Program-made: the position numbers and the translations under genes | In this document: positions 34,761 through 42,520 of the stretch, in pieces | How the letters are laid out: every line of letters starts with the position of its first letter | Numbering within the stretch: position 1 is the first letter of the stretch | Notes under the pieces: generated by a model | What the model was told of the DNA's origin: nothing | The model's database searches: none | Seen by the model: only the letters and a program-made list of their open reading frames with translations | Origin: Serratia marcescens | GTDB lineage: Bacteria; Pseudomonadota; Gammaproteobacteria; Enterobacterales; Enterobacteriaceae | Assembly (NCBI RefSeq): GCF_001902635.1 | Contig: NZ_MJAO01000004.1 | Coordinates: forward strand, 62,001-126,000 | Length of the DNA: 64,000 nt | Reading direction: 5' to 3'

Positions 34761-36069
34761 GCGGATGATCAAAAACGCGGCTTTAGCCGCGTTTTTCGCA
34801 GCCGGAGTGACGCCGGTTTTCGCAATGGAATGGCGGCCTGAACTGCAGGCTCAAGGGCGTTACTCGCAGCAAGAGTACAATGCGGGATCCGCCCTCTCTC
34901 CCCAACGTTTTAGCTCTGCCGGCCGCGCGTTTTCGGACGTGGATGTGCTGTTTTCCCCGACGCTGATTGTCGACCAAAATCTACAGGGATTTTTGGGCGC
35001 GGCGGCGGGCTGGCAGAGGGCGGGGGGCCATGAGTCCCACAAGCTCCGGTTACTGGAGGCGGGGGCCTCACTGAGTAACGATCAACAAACGGAACGTCTT
35101 ACGCTCGGTAAAATGAAGGTGCGTTGGAGCCAGGATAGCGTCTATCACCCGCTGGATCTTTTCGGCCGGTATAACCAGCCCAAAAGCAGTCTGGGGGTTA
35201 ATGAGTTCGACGATTTTAAAAAAGAAGGCAACGTCATGGCTCGCTGGCAACGTACCGGCGACGTCCTGTCCCATGACGTTCTCTTGGTTGAGGCGGATAA
35301 CAACGCGTGGATGCCCGCCGCGCATCAGGTCGCATGGCGAGGCGTCATGCAAAGCGGAGAAAGCGAGTTTAGTCTGATTGCGGAAAAATCGGCGAACTAC
35401 CGCCCGCGCTGGGGGGCGGGGCTCAGCCAGGGGATGGGTGAGCAATGGACGTTATACGGTGAATATTTGCTCAGTCGCGATCGGGACATTCCGGTCTTAC
35501 GGCAGGTACAGCCTGAAATTCCGTTGGCGCCGGGCGTGGCGTTACCGGCGCTTTACGATTACCAGCGGGACGATAAACAGAGAAATTGGCAAAAATTATT
35601 GCTGACTTTGCGCTATTACTCCCAGGTTGGCGGCAGCGTTGAAGGCAGCCTGTTTTACAACGGCCACGGCCTCAATCGTCGCGAGTGGTCACAGTGGGAA
35701 AGCCGGCAATGGAGCGCCGCGGAAACCTTGACCGATGCTCAATTACGGCCCTACCTGGCCGGGGGGAATCCCTATATCCCCATGCTGGGCGACTCCGCCC
35801 GCCTGATGCAGGATTTTTACTTGCGCAGGTTTTATGCTTCGGTGCGCCTGGATAGCCTGGAGCGTTTTACCCAGGGGCGGATCGAAATGAATATGATCTT
35901 CGGCCTGGAAGACGGTAGCAGTTCATTGTGGATGGCGGGGGAATATCCGCTGAACGAGAAATTGCTCGTTAAACCCTACCTGATGCTGCAAAGCAACGTG
36001 CGTGGCGAAGGGCAGATGGCGCCGTTGAGCGCGTTGTTCGGGCTTAATTTTACTCTGGCGCTGCTTTAA
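34753..36069 (+). CDS. Outer-membrane beta-barrel protein
   Basis: A 438-residue exported protein with a signal sequence (MIKNAALAAFFAAGVTPVFA) and a mature part of alternating amphipathic strands rich in Trp, Tyr and Gln, ending with a hydrophobic strand and terminal leucine (FGLNFTLALL). This pattern indicates an outer-membrane barrel. It overlaps the dehydrogenase gene by 8 bases and is the last gene of the cluster. As the receiving end of the Lol-like path it could insert or secrete the product; no named family was recognised. Confidence 0.75.
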   Translation: MPERMIKNAALAAFFAAGVTPVFAMEWRPELQAQGRYSQQEYNAGSALSPQRFSSAGRAFSDVDVLFSPTLIVDQNLQGFLGAAAGWQRAGGHESHKLRLLEAGASLSNDQQTERLTLGKMKVRWSQDSVYHPLDLFGRYNQPKSSLGVNEFDDFKKEGNVMARWQRTGDVLSHDVLLVEADNNAWMPAAHQVAWRGVMQSGESEFSLIAEKSANYRPRWGAGLSQGMGEQWTLYGEYLLSRDRDIPVLRQVQPEIPLAPGVALPALYDYQRDDKQRNWQKLLLTLRYYSQVGGSVEGSLFYNGHGLNRREWSQWESRQWSAAETLTDAQLRPYLAGGNPYIPMLGDSARLMQDFYLRRFYASVRLDSLERFTQGRIEMNMIFGLEDGSSSLWMAGEYPLNEKLLVKPYLMLQSNVRGEGQMAPLSALFGLNFTLALL

Positions 36070-36165
36070 TGTTGCGTGGTGATTGCGTCCATCCGCCTAT
36101 TTGAATCCCATTGCCGCTATGCTAAAGAGAGTGTGTTCGCAATAACTTCAATAAGGATACGCACT

Positions 36166-37086
36166 TTGGCTGGAAGCAGTTTGTTAACCCTCATCGACGA
36201 CATCGCCTCATTGCTGGACGATGTCTCTTTAATGACCAAGATGGCGGCGAAAAAAACCGCCGGGGTGCTGGGGGACGATCTGGCGCTCAACGCGCAGCAG
36301 GTGTCCGGGGTGAAAGCCGATCGCGAACTGCCGGTGGTGTGGCGCGTTGCCAAAGGTTCGTTGGTCAACAAGGCGATCCTGGTGCCGTTGGCGTTGTTGA
36401 TCAGCGCTTTCGCGCCCTGGGCCATCACGCCGCTGCTGATGGTGGGCGGTGCCTACCTGTGCTACGAAGGGTTCGAAAAGGTGTTTCATAGTCTGAGCCA
36501 CGGCAAGCGGGCGCACGAGGAAAAGCCAGACGGGCCCGGCGCCAATGAGGACGTGGCGGCCTATGAGCAACGCAAGGTGAAAGGCGCGATACGCACCGAC
36601 TTCGTGCTGTCCGCCGAGATTATCGCCATTACGCTGGGCACCGTCGCCGGCGCCACCTTCAGCCAGCAGGTGATCGTGCTGTGCGGCATCGCCGTCGTGA
36701 TGACGGTCGGCGTGTACGGTATCGTCGCCGGCATCGTCAAGCTGGACGATCTGGGCTTGTATCTGAGCCGCAAAAGCAGCGCGCTGGTTCGCTCGATCGG
36801 CGACGGCATCGTGCGCGCCGCCCCTTATCTGATGAAAACGCTGTCGGTTGTCGGCACGATCGCCATGTTTATGGTGGGGGGCGGCATTCTGACCCACGGC
36901 CTGCCGCCGGTGCATCATCTGTTCGAAGACTGGGCCTCCTACGCCACCGTGGTGCCAACGTTTGGCCATATTCTGCAGGGCGTCATTCCTGCCTTGCTGA
37001 ACGTGGTGTTCGGGCTGGTTGCCGGCGGTGCGGTGCTGGCGGTGGTTTCGGCGCTGGGCGCGGTGCGCGCGCGTTTTAAAGCCTGA
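36166..37086 (+). CDS. yedI: DUF808 inner membrane protein YedI
   Basis: A 306-residue inner membrane protein matching E. coli YedI from its first residues ([20 protein letters not shown]). TTG 36166 is chosen because AAGGAT lies 8 bases upstream and YedI starts at that point; open frame upstream has no homology. It has about six membrane segments and a DUF808 signature [20 protein letters not shown]. Function unknown. It follows the cluster but has its own leader and normal GC, so is the first resident gene after it. Confidence 0.88.
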   Translation: MAGSSLLTLIDDIASLLDDVSLMTKMAAKKTAGVLGDDLALNAQQVSGVKADRELPVVWRVAKGSLVNKAILVPLALLISAFAPWAITPLLMVGGAYLCYEGFEKVFHSLSHGKRAHEEKPDGPGANEDVAAYEQRKVKGAIRTDFVLSAEIIAITLGTVAGATFSQQVIVLCGIAVVMTVGVYGIVAGIVKLDDLGLYLSRKSSALVRSIGDGIVRAAPYLMKTLSVVGTIAMFMVGGGILTHGLPPVHHLFEDWASYATVVPTFGHILQGVIPALLNVVFGLVAGGAVLAVVSALGAVRARFKA

Positions 37087-37097
37087 CAATTCAGCCG

Positions 37098-37121
37098 CCC
37101 GGCCTGTGGGTTAGGGCCGGG
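37098..37121. terminator. Hairpin between yedI and the acetyltransferase
   Basis: CCCGGCC / GGCCGGG arms with a 10-base loop lie between two converging genes. No long T-run. Confidence 0.55.
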
Positions 37122-37650
37122 TGCGGTCACCCGCGCCCAATGGGCGCTGCATAATGTGCGTATCGCGCCATTCCCCCAGCTTGAACCCCACCGCTTTCAA
37201 CGTCCCTGCACTGGTGAAGCCGAGCGATTGATGCAATGCCAATGAGCCGCGATTGGCGGCGGAATCGCCGACGATCGCCAGCATCTGGCGCCAGGGGCCT
37301 TGCTCACAACGGGCGATCAGCGCGCTCAGAAGCGCCTTGCCGACGCCCTTGCCCTGTTGCCCTTCGGCGATGTACACCGAGTCTTCCACGGTAAAGCGGT
37401 AAGCCGGCCGGGGGCGATACGGCGTGGCATAACAGTACCCCAAGAGGCGTCCTTCGCTTTTCGCCACCAGCCAGGGCAGGCCGGCTTCCTGTACCTTGCT
37501 CAGCCGCAGCTGCATTTCCGCCAGCGTCGGCGGCTGCTCTTCAAACGAGGCCGCGCCATGCAACACGTGGTGGGTGTAAATTTGCAGCACGGCGGCCATA
37601 TCGCCCGGCGTGGCGTCGAGGAGGCTGAGTACGAGAGCGGAACGCGTCAT
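37111..37650 (-). CDS. GNAT acetyltransferase, phosphinothricin/MnaT-like
   Basis: A 179-residue GNAT enzyme. VYIAEGQQGKGVGKALLSAL is the acetyl-CoA loop, followed by IVGDSAANRGSLALHQSLGF and GFKLGEWRDTHIMQRPL, typical of the phosphinothricin/methionine-sulfone acetyltransferase branch. Substrate probably a toxic amino acid analogue; inference from family. Confidence 0.85.
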   Translation of the reverse strand: MTRSALVLSLLDATPGDMAAVLQIYTHHVLHGAASFEEQPPTLAEMQLRLSKVQEAGLPWLVAKSEGRLLGYCYATPYRPRPAYRFTVEDSVYIAEGQQGKGVGKALLSALIARCEQGPWRQMLAIVGDSAANRGSLALHQSLGFTSAGTLKAVGFKLGEWRDTHIMQRPLGAGDRTRP

Positions 37651-37725
37651 GAAGATGCCTGTTTACCTTGGAAATCAGCGAATAAACGGCATTATGCGCG
37701 CTGCCCGCCGCCGGGGTAAATCGGG

Positions 37726-37749
37726 TTTTCTTATGGTGCGATAAGAAAA
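37726..37749. repeat. Perfect inverted repeat TTTTCTTAT / ATAAGAAAA
   Basis: Nine-base perfect arms with a 6-base spacer, between the end of nlpA and the start of the acetyltransferase gene (both minus strand). As an AT-rich palindrome it looks more like an operator or a dimer-binding site than a terminator, though on either strand it ends in T's. Confidence 0.5.
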
Positions 37750-37808
37750 GGCGATGATGATGTGGAAAGGGCTCTTTGCGTTGAGCCCATGAGGCGCTTG
37801 ATCTTGAA

Positions 37809-38621
37809 TTACCAGCCTTTCACCGCGCCGCCGTTGAAGATTTTCTCGGCGGCTTTGGCCACTTCGTCCGATTCGTAGGCCTTGATGAAGTTCTGCACGT
37901 TCGGTGCGTCCTTGTTATCTTCGCGGGTGACGATGATGTTGGTGTACGGCGAGTCTTTGTCTTCGATGAAGATACCGTCTTTGGTCGGCGTCAGGCCGGT
38001 TTGATTGATATAGGTGGTGCTGATGATGGCGACGGTGACTTTCGGGTCATCCAGCACGTGCGGCAGCTGCGCGCCTTCCAGCTCCATGATCTGGTAATTG
38101 TGCGGGTTGGCGCTGATGTCCAGGGCGGTAGGCAGCAGCCCCTTGCCTTGCTTCAGGGTAATCAGCCCGGTTTTTTCCAGCAACAGCAGGGCGCGCCCCA
38201 GGTTGGTCGGGTCGAGCGGGATAGCGATCACCGCGCCGTCCTGCAGCTCTTTCAGCGATTTTATCTTTTTGGAGTAGCCGGCCATCGGGAAGACGAAGGT
38301 ATTGCCGACCGCCACCAGCTTATAGCCGTGATCCTTGTTTTGCTGTTCGAGGAACGGGCGGTGCTGGAACACGTTGGCATCCAGTTCGCCTTTGTCGGTG
38401 GCGTCGTTCGGCAGCAGCGAACCGCTGAAGCCGATCAATTCGACGTCCAGCCCGTATTTCTCTTTCGCCACCTGCCTGGCGACTTCCGCTACGTCCTGTT
38501 CGGCGCCGTTGATGACGCCGACCTTGATATGGTTCTGGTCGGTTTTTTGATCGCAGCCCTGAAGCGCCAATACGGCGGCGAAGGCCGCCGCCAGAGGGGT
38601 GATACGCCAGCGTGAGGTCAT
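37809..38621 (-). CDS. nlpA: NlpA/MetQ-family lipoprotein
   Basis: A 270-residue inner-membrane lipoprotein: signal with lipobox LQGC (about residue 23) followed by Asp at +2 (CDQKT), the inner membrane retention signal, then NlpA/MetQ substrate-binding fold (KVGVINGAEQDVAEVARQVA, PLDPTNLGRALLLLEKTGLI). Related MetQ binds methionine; E. coli NlpA has a minor methionine role. No ABC partners (MetN, MetI) are adjacent, favouring NlpA. A 15-base perfect palindrome lies upstream. Confidence 0.88.
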   Translation of the reverse strand: MTSRWRITPLAAAFAAVLALQGCDQKTDQNHIKVGVINGAEQDVAEVARQVAKEKYGLDVELIGFSGSLLPNDATDKGELDANVFQHRPFLEQQNKDHGYKLVAVGNTFVFPMAGYSKKIKSLKELQDGAVIAIPLDPTNLGRALLLLEKTGLITLKQGKGLLPTALDISANPHNYQIMELEGAQLPHVLDDPKVTVAIISTTYINQTGLTPTKDGIFIEDKDSPYTNIIVTREDNKDAPNVQNFIKAYESDEVAKAAEKIFNGGAVKGW

Positions 38622-38710
38622 CGAAGTCTCCCTGAAAAGAACAATAAAATCAGTCGGTTTTTGTCTTTACAGCTAAGCCTGAACCGCGGATGAAGTCAAA
38701 CGCTCGTTCA

Positions 38711-38743
38711 GCATAAACGGCTATAGCTTATAGCCGTTTATGC
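38711..38743. repeat. 15-base perfect palindrome upstream of nlpA
   Basis: GCATAAACGGCTATA / TATAGCCGTTTATGC with a 3-base GCT spacer, located between the nlpA start (38621) and the end of the DUF1460 gene (38752), both on the minus strand. There is no T-run, so an operator for nlpA or a repeat is as likely as a terminator. Confidence 0.6.
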
Positions 38744-38751
38744 ATGGGGGA

Positions 38752-39603
38752 TTATCGGCGGAGCGAACGCAACACCACGATGCCCGGCGTGGCCATGACG
38801 TAATCCATAAAGGGCGAATCGACCACCCGCATGTTAGCCTTGCGCGAGGAGGCGTTGCGCAGCACCGGGCCGTTTTCGGTCATGACGAAGATGCCGGTAT
38901 GGGTGACGTCCAGCCCGTCCAGGTTGGTGTAAATGCCGATGTAATCGCCGGTGTGCAGCTGGGCCAGTACCCGCTCGTCGACGCTGTCGCTGGGGATATA
39001 GGTCACGCTGCGCTGCACGTTGGGCAAGCCGGGCAGGTAGCGGCTGCCGTCCGCCTTCTGGTTGAGGTTTTTCACGAGGCTGACGGCGTGTGGGCTGAGC
39101 TGAGCGGTGATGTCTTCGGCCACCTTGTGCGGCCGCAGCGCCCAGTCGGTGAAGAAGTGTTTGCGCTGCGGGAAGGCTATCTTGCCGTCGACATAGCGGA
39201 TGTCTATCAGACGCTGCGTGAACTCGGCCTCGCTGCGGGCGGTGCTGAGCGCTTCCACATAATCGATGTAGGTGAAGCAATCCAGACCGCGGAAGTCGAT
39301 CACCAGCTGCTCGGGGGTGCTCTGCGAACCGATCAGGCGGTTGGCGAGATAGGGCGTGCCGAGAAACTCGTGCGAAATCAGGGAGACGGTGCGGCCATGA
39401 GGTTGTGCGGCGGGCCAACCGGCGCGCAGCGCGAGGATCGCCTGCAGCTTGCTGCGGGTGTTGTCGTCCATCTCCACCTGTGCGCCCGGCGGAGAAACGG
39501 CCGCGTCGGTCGGCGGGGTCGCGGGGACGACGACGGCGGGGCGCGCGGCGCATCCGCTCATGGCAATAGCTAACATCAGTAAAACAACCTTGTTCTTGTT
39601 CAT
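38752..39603 (-). CDS. DUF1460 (amidase-like) lipoprotein
   Basis: A 283-residue lipoprotein with a lipobox AMSGC (around residue 18). The mature part has the NlpC-like DUF1460 features: GLDCFTYIDYVEAL (candidate nucleophile cysteine), TYIPSDSVDE and DVTHTGIFVMTENG (candidate His). Family members act as cell-wall amidases, probably on anhydro-muropeptides. ATG 39603 is at the signal peptide; an ATG four codons earlier is possible. Confidence 0.85.
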   Translation of the reverse strand: MNKNKVVLLMLAIAMSGCAARPAVVVPATPPTDAAVSPPGAQVEMDDNTRSKLQAILALRAGWPAAQPHGRTVSLISHEFLGTPYLANRLIGSQSTPEQLVIDFRGLDCFTYIDYVEALSTARSEAEFTQRLIDIRYVDGKIAFPQRKHFFTDWALRPHKVAEDITAQLSPHAVSLVKNLNQKADGSRYLPGLPNVQRSVTYIPSDSVDERVLAQLHTGDYIGIYTNLDGLDVTHTGIFVMTENGPVLRNASSRKANMRVVDSPFMDYVMATPGIVVLRSLRR

Positions 39604-39707
39604 ACGGCCCTCCATGGGTGTCGCTGGCTTATCAAAGTAAACGATAACAGTTCTCATCCGATGGTAGGGGTTAAAAAGTCAACATCGCCTCAATGGCGGT
39701 CGATAAA

Positions 39708-40250
39708 TCAGTAACCGATTTCGCTATTGAACGGCAAATACCAGAACAGCGCGATTTCATGATCGGCGATCTCCGGCTCGGCGCGGTACAGCAAGTGGTC
39801 GATGCCGCCGAGGATAAACCCGTAATGCTGGTAGCAGCGGCAGGCCGCCAGATTGTTGTTCTGCGTCTCGAGCATCATACCTGAGGTTTCCTGCTGCCGC
39901 GCCCACTGTTTGGCGCAGTCCAGCAGCGTTCCGGCGATGCCGAGGCGGCGCGCATGGGCACTGACGGCGATCTCTTCGATCAGGGTGTAACCGTTCCAGT
40001 TTTTGCTCAGGGTGATATGACCGACGGCTTCATCCTGGAGGTGCGCCAGGAAGGTGACGCTGTCTTCATTGGCGAACGGCGCCAGGGGATAATGCTTGCG
40101 AAACGGCGCCACCGGGCGGGTTGGCCAGCTGTCGACCGGGCTGTCGAACTGCGGCAGGGCGTAACAGGCGATGGTAAAACCGAAATCGCCGCAGGCCAGA
40201 TACTCGGCGGGCAATGCTGCCACGGCCACAACGCGGATGGCCGGGTTCAT
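39708..40250 (-). CDS. Streptothricin acetyltransferase-like GNAT
   Basis: A 180-residue GNAT enzyme. It resembles streptothricin N-acetyltransferases across its length, notably RPVAPFRKHYPL near residue 45, the acetyl-CoA segment IEEIAVSAHARRLGIAGTLL and MLETQNNNLAACRCYQHYGF followed by ILGGIDHLLY. ATG overlaps the stop of the preceding hexapeptide-transferase gene, so the two form one transcript. Resistance to streptothricin-type amines is possible; a housekeeping substrate cannot be excluded. Confidence 0.8.
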   Translation of the reverse strand: MNPAIRVVAVAALPAEYLACGDFGFTIACYALPQFDSPVDSWPTRPVAPFRKHYPLAPFANEDSVTFLAHLQDEAVGHITLSKNWNGYTLIEEIAVSAHARRLGIAGTLLDCAKQWARQQETSGMMLETQNNNLAACRCYQHYGFILGGIDHLLYRAEPEIADHEIALFWYLPFNSEIGY

Positions 40251-40717
40251 TACGGCAGCTCCCGCAGCAGGCGCGCCGGGTTGCCGGCATAGATCCCCTT
40301 GCGGGTGATGTCGCGGGTGACGACCGCGCCGGCGCCGATCACCGTATCGCTGCAGATCTCGACCGCCAATACCGTGGCGCCGGAACCGATGGAGACGCGA
40401 TCGCCGATGCGCGTGCGCCCCCAGCTGGCCGGATCGGCATTGGGCGCGCCGTCTCTGAACAGATCGTTGGCGAAGGTGACGCCGTGGCCGACAAAGCACG
40501 CTTCGCCGAGGGTGACGTATTCACAGATAAAGCTGTGCGACTGAATTTTGCTGCGCGCGCCGATGCTGACGTGGCGCTGGATCTCGACGAACGGGCCGAC
40601 GAAAACGTCGTCGCCGAGCCGGCAGCCGTACAGATTGCAGGGTTCAATGACGGTGACGTTGCGCCCGGCGTCGACATCGACGATCCCCGCCTGGCGGGTG
40701 GTGATGACGGATGGCAT
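40250..40717 (-). CDS. Left-handed beta-helix (hexapeptide) acyltransferase
   Basis: A 155-residue protein composed of hexapeptide repeats (VTVIEPCNLYGCRLGDDVFV, RIGDRVSIGSGATVLAVEIC, DTVIGAGAVVTRDITRKGIY), ending with GNPARLLREL as in sugar O- or N-acetyltransferases. His residues HSFICEYV and VGHGV lie in the acyl-transfer zone. It probably acetylates a nucleotide sugar or amino sugar; substrate unknown. ATG 40717 precedes MPSVITTRQ; translationally coupled to the next GNAT gene. Confidence 0.83.
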   Translation of the reverse strand: MPSVITTRQAGIVDVDAGRNVTVIEPCNLYGCRLGDDVFVGPFVEIQRHVSIGARSKIQSHSFICEYVTLGEACFVGHGVTFANDLFRDGAPNADPASWGRTRIGDRVSIGSGATVLAVEICSDTVIGAGAVVTRDITRKGIYAGNPARLLRELP

Positions 40718-40806
40718 GGCATTCCTCGCGGTCTGGATTGAATGGAGGGAGTATAAGACAAAGCGCCGCGCCTTTGCGCTTTCCGCACGTTTTCTCGCCA
40801 AAAGAC

Positions 40807-40812
40807 TATAAT
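40807..40812 (+). promoter_or_regulatory. Promoter -10 element for yohC
   Basis: An exact TATAAT, about 110 bases upstream of yohC, with transcription expected around 40818-40820. No good -35 hexamer is seen at 16-18 bases, so the promoter may need an activator. Confidence 0.5.
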
Positions 40813-40817
40813 TAGTA

Positions 40818-40919
40818 CAGGGGAGAGAGCCCCGTGGCCGCAATCCTCGCACGGGTAGCTGTCCGTCGGAGGTGTGAAATTCGTTCGCCGATCGCGGCCT
40901 ACGGCGAGATAGGAGGTGT
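40818..40919 (+). ncRNA. Structured 5' leader of yohC
   Basis: The predicted 100-nt leader can fold into GGGG(A6-like loop)CCCC at 40820-40833, CCGTG / CACGG around 40832-40854 and a CGCCG / CGGCG hairpin near 40887-40906, with an alternative GGCCGC / GCGGCC long-range pairing and an AGGAGG ribosome site at the 3' end. This suggests a riboswitch-like or thermometer control, not a recognised class. Confidence 0.4.
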
Positions 40920-40922
40920 CTC

Positions 40923-41513
40923 ATGGTTAATCATGTTTGGGGACTTCTGGCGCATCCCAGCGCCGAGTTCGAACAGATCAAAAGCGAGAATGAAAGCGTC
41001 TCGCACCTCTACACCCATCACGTGTTGCTGTTGGCGGCTATCCCGGTGGTGTGCGCTTTTATCGGCACCACCCAGTTGGGCTGGCTCTCCGGCGAGGGAC
41101 ATGCCATCAGGCTCGACATGTTTACCGCGCTTTATACCGCCGTGGCGTTTTACCTGCTGATGCTGGCAGGCGTAGCGGCCATGGGGCAAGTCATTCACTG
41201 GATGGCACGGCGTTATGAATCGCGCCCAAGCCTGCACCGTTGCATGGTGTTCGCCGGTTATGTGGCGACCCCGATGTTCCTTAGCGGGGTGGTGGCGCTC
41301 TATCCGGTTGTCTGGCTGTGTTTGTTTGTCGGCATCATCGGCCTGTGCTATTCGGGCTATCTGCTGAATCTGGGGATCCCGCACTTCCTGAATATCGACA
41401 GTAAGGAAGGGTTCATCTTCTCCAGCTCGACCTTCGCTATCGGCATTCTGCTGCTTGAGCTGTTGCTTGGGCTGACGGTGCTGCTGTGGGGGTATGGTTC
41501 CTGGTTGTTCTGA
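40923..41513 (+). CDS. yohC: YIP1-family inner membrane protein
   Basis: A 196-residue membrane protein with about five hydrophobic segments. It matches E. coli YohC throughout (HVWGLLAHPSAEFEQIKSEN, HHVLLLAAIPVVCAFIGTTQ, CMVFAGYVATPMFLSGVVAL, SSSTFAIGILLLELLLGLTV). Function unknown. Preceded by an AGGAGG site and a structured leader, and ended by a strong terminator, so monocistronic. Confidence 0.92.
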   Translation: MVNHVWGLLAHPSAEFEQIKSENESVSHLYTHHVLLLAAIPVVCAFIGTTQLGWLSGEGHAIRLDMFTALYTAVAFYLLMLAGVAAMGQVIHWMARRYESRPSLHRCMVFAGYVATPMFLSGVVALYPVVWLCLFVGIIGLCYSGYLLNLGIPHFLNIDSKEGFIFSSSTFAIGILLLELLLGLTVLLWGYGSWLF

Positions 41514-41529
41514 GTTAACGGTTGTTGTC

Positions 41530-41566
41530 GCCCCCGTGCCGGCGGAACGGCGCGGGGGCTTTTGCT
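41530..41566 (+). terminator. Terminator after yohC
   Basis: GCCCCCGTGCCG / CGGCGCGGGGGC with a 6-base loop followed by TTTTGCTTTT. Rho-independent, convergent with the EamA gene. Confidence 0.92.
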
Positions 41567-41567
41567 T

Positions 41568-42419
41568 TTATGCGCGGCGGAAGACCAGCATCACGCCGAG
41601 CACGATGCCCGCCATGCCCAGCAGGCTCAGCGCGGCTAACGCGTGGCCGAGCAGCAGGTAATCCAGCAGGGCGGTGACCGCCGGGATCAGGTAGAACAGG
41701 CTGGTGACCTGCACCAAATTACCGCGTTGGATCAGGCGATACAGCAGGAAGGTCGCCAGCACTGAGATGACCACCGCCATCCACAGCAGCGGCAGCACGA
41801 ATTCAGGCCGCCACGCGACCCGCAGCGGCTCAAACGGCAGCGCCAGCGCACACATCAATAGTCCGACGGCATACTGCAGCGGCAAGACCGCCAGCGGCGG
41901 CTGCGTCATGCCTTTTTGCAGCAGGGTGCCGGCGGTCATACAGCCCAGCGCGATAAAGGCGAACAGCATGCCGCTCAGCGAGAAGCGCGCCACCATCAGG
42001 CTTTGATACACCACCAGCGTCAGCCCGGCCAACGCCAGTGCCAGCCCGAGCGCGCGCAGCCCGGCGCAGCGGCGTTCGGTGATCAACTGGGTGAGGATCG
42101 GCTGTACGCCGAGCAGCGTGGCCAGCACGCCGGGTGTAATGCCCCGCTCCAGCGCCAGCAGATAGCAGATTTGATAGCTGCCGATCATCAGCATGCCGAT
42201 CAGCGCGACGCGCCGGCGGGTGCCGGGAGCAGGCAGGCACTGGCGCCGCCACAGGCCGATGGCCAACAGCACCGCCAGCGCGATGGCGCAGCGGAAGAAC
42301 AGAAAAGCGAAGGCGGAGGCATGCTCCAGCCCCCAACGGGAGAAGATCGCGCCGCTGCTCCAAAGCAGGACGAACAGCACAGCCAGGCCGGCATTGGCCC
42401 AGAGAGAAGGTAATCGCAT
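41568..42419 (-). CDS. EamA-family (DMT) transporter
   Basis: A 283-residue inner-membrane protein with about ten hydrophobic helices in two EamA repeats (SRWGLEHASAFAFLFFRCAI in the first; LPLLWMAVVISVLATFLLYR and a GHALAALSLLGMAGIVLGVM ending in the second). DMT exporters move amino acids and other small metabolites outwards. ATG 42419 has AGGTGA upstream. A valine-rich leader peptide and hairpins lie before it, suggesting control by branched-chain amino acid supply. Confidence 0.87.
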   Translation of the reverse strand: MRLPSLWANAGLAVLFVLLWSSGAIFSRWGLEHASAFAFLFFRCAIALAVLLAIGLWRRQCLPAPGTRRRVALIGMLMIGSYQICYLLALERGITPGVLATLLGVQPILTQLITERRCAGLRALGLALALAGLTLVVYQSLMVARFSLSGMLFAFIALGCMTAGTLLQKGMTQPPLAVLPLQYAVGLLMCALALPFEPLRVAWRPEFVLPLLWMAVVISVLATFLLYRLIQRGNLVQVTSLFYLIPAVTALLDYLLLGHALAALSLLGMAGIVLGVMLVFRRA

Positions 42420-42449
42420 ATCAATTTCACCTGTCGTGAAAATCACAGG

Positions 42450-42502
42450 CTCCGGCGCGCGCGGCGGTCTACGCCTGAACGCAACAGATCAATAAGCCGG
42501 AG
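42450..42502 (-). terminator. Candidate attenuator hairpin before the EamA gene
   Basis: Read on the minus strand, CTCCGGC (42502-42496) pairs with GCCGGAG (42456-42450), followed by CCTGTGATTTT. An inner GGCG / CGCC hairpin lies between. Positioned between a valine-rich leader peptide and the transporter start. Confidence 0.45.
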
Positions 42503-42520
42503 GTAAAAAGTCGGTGTGGC

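Noticed and set aside
18593-36069. Prodigiosin, althiomycin or serratamolide gene cluster
   Set aside because: No NRPS, PKS modules or pig-type enzymes; only discrete ACP-type enzymes are present.
40818-40919. yybP-ykoY manganese riboswitch
   Set aside because: The opening GGGGAG recalls that class, but the conserved loops do not follow; kept only as an unclassified structured leader.
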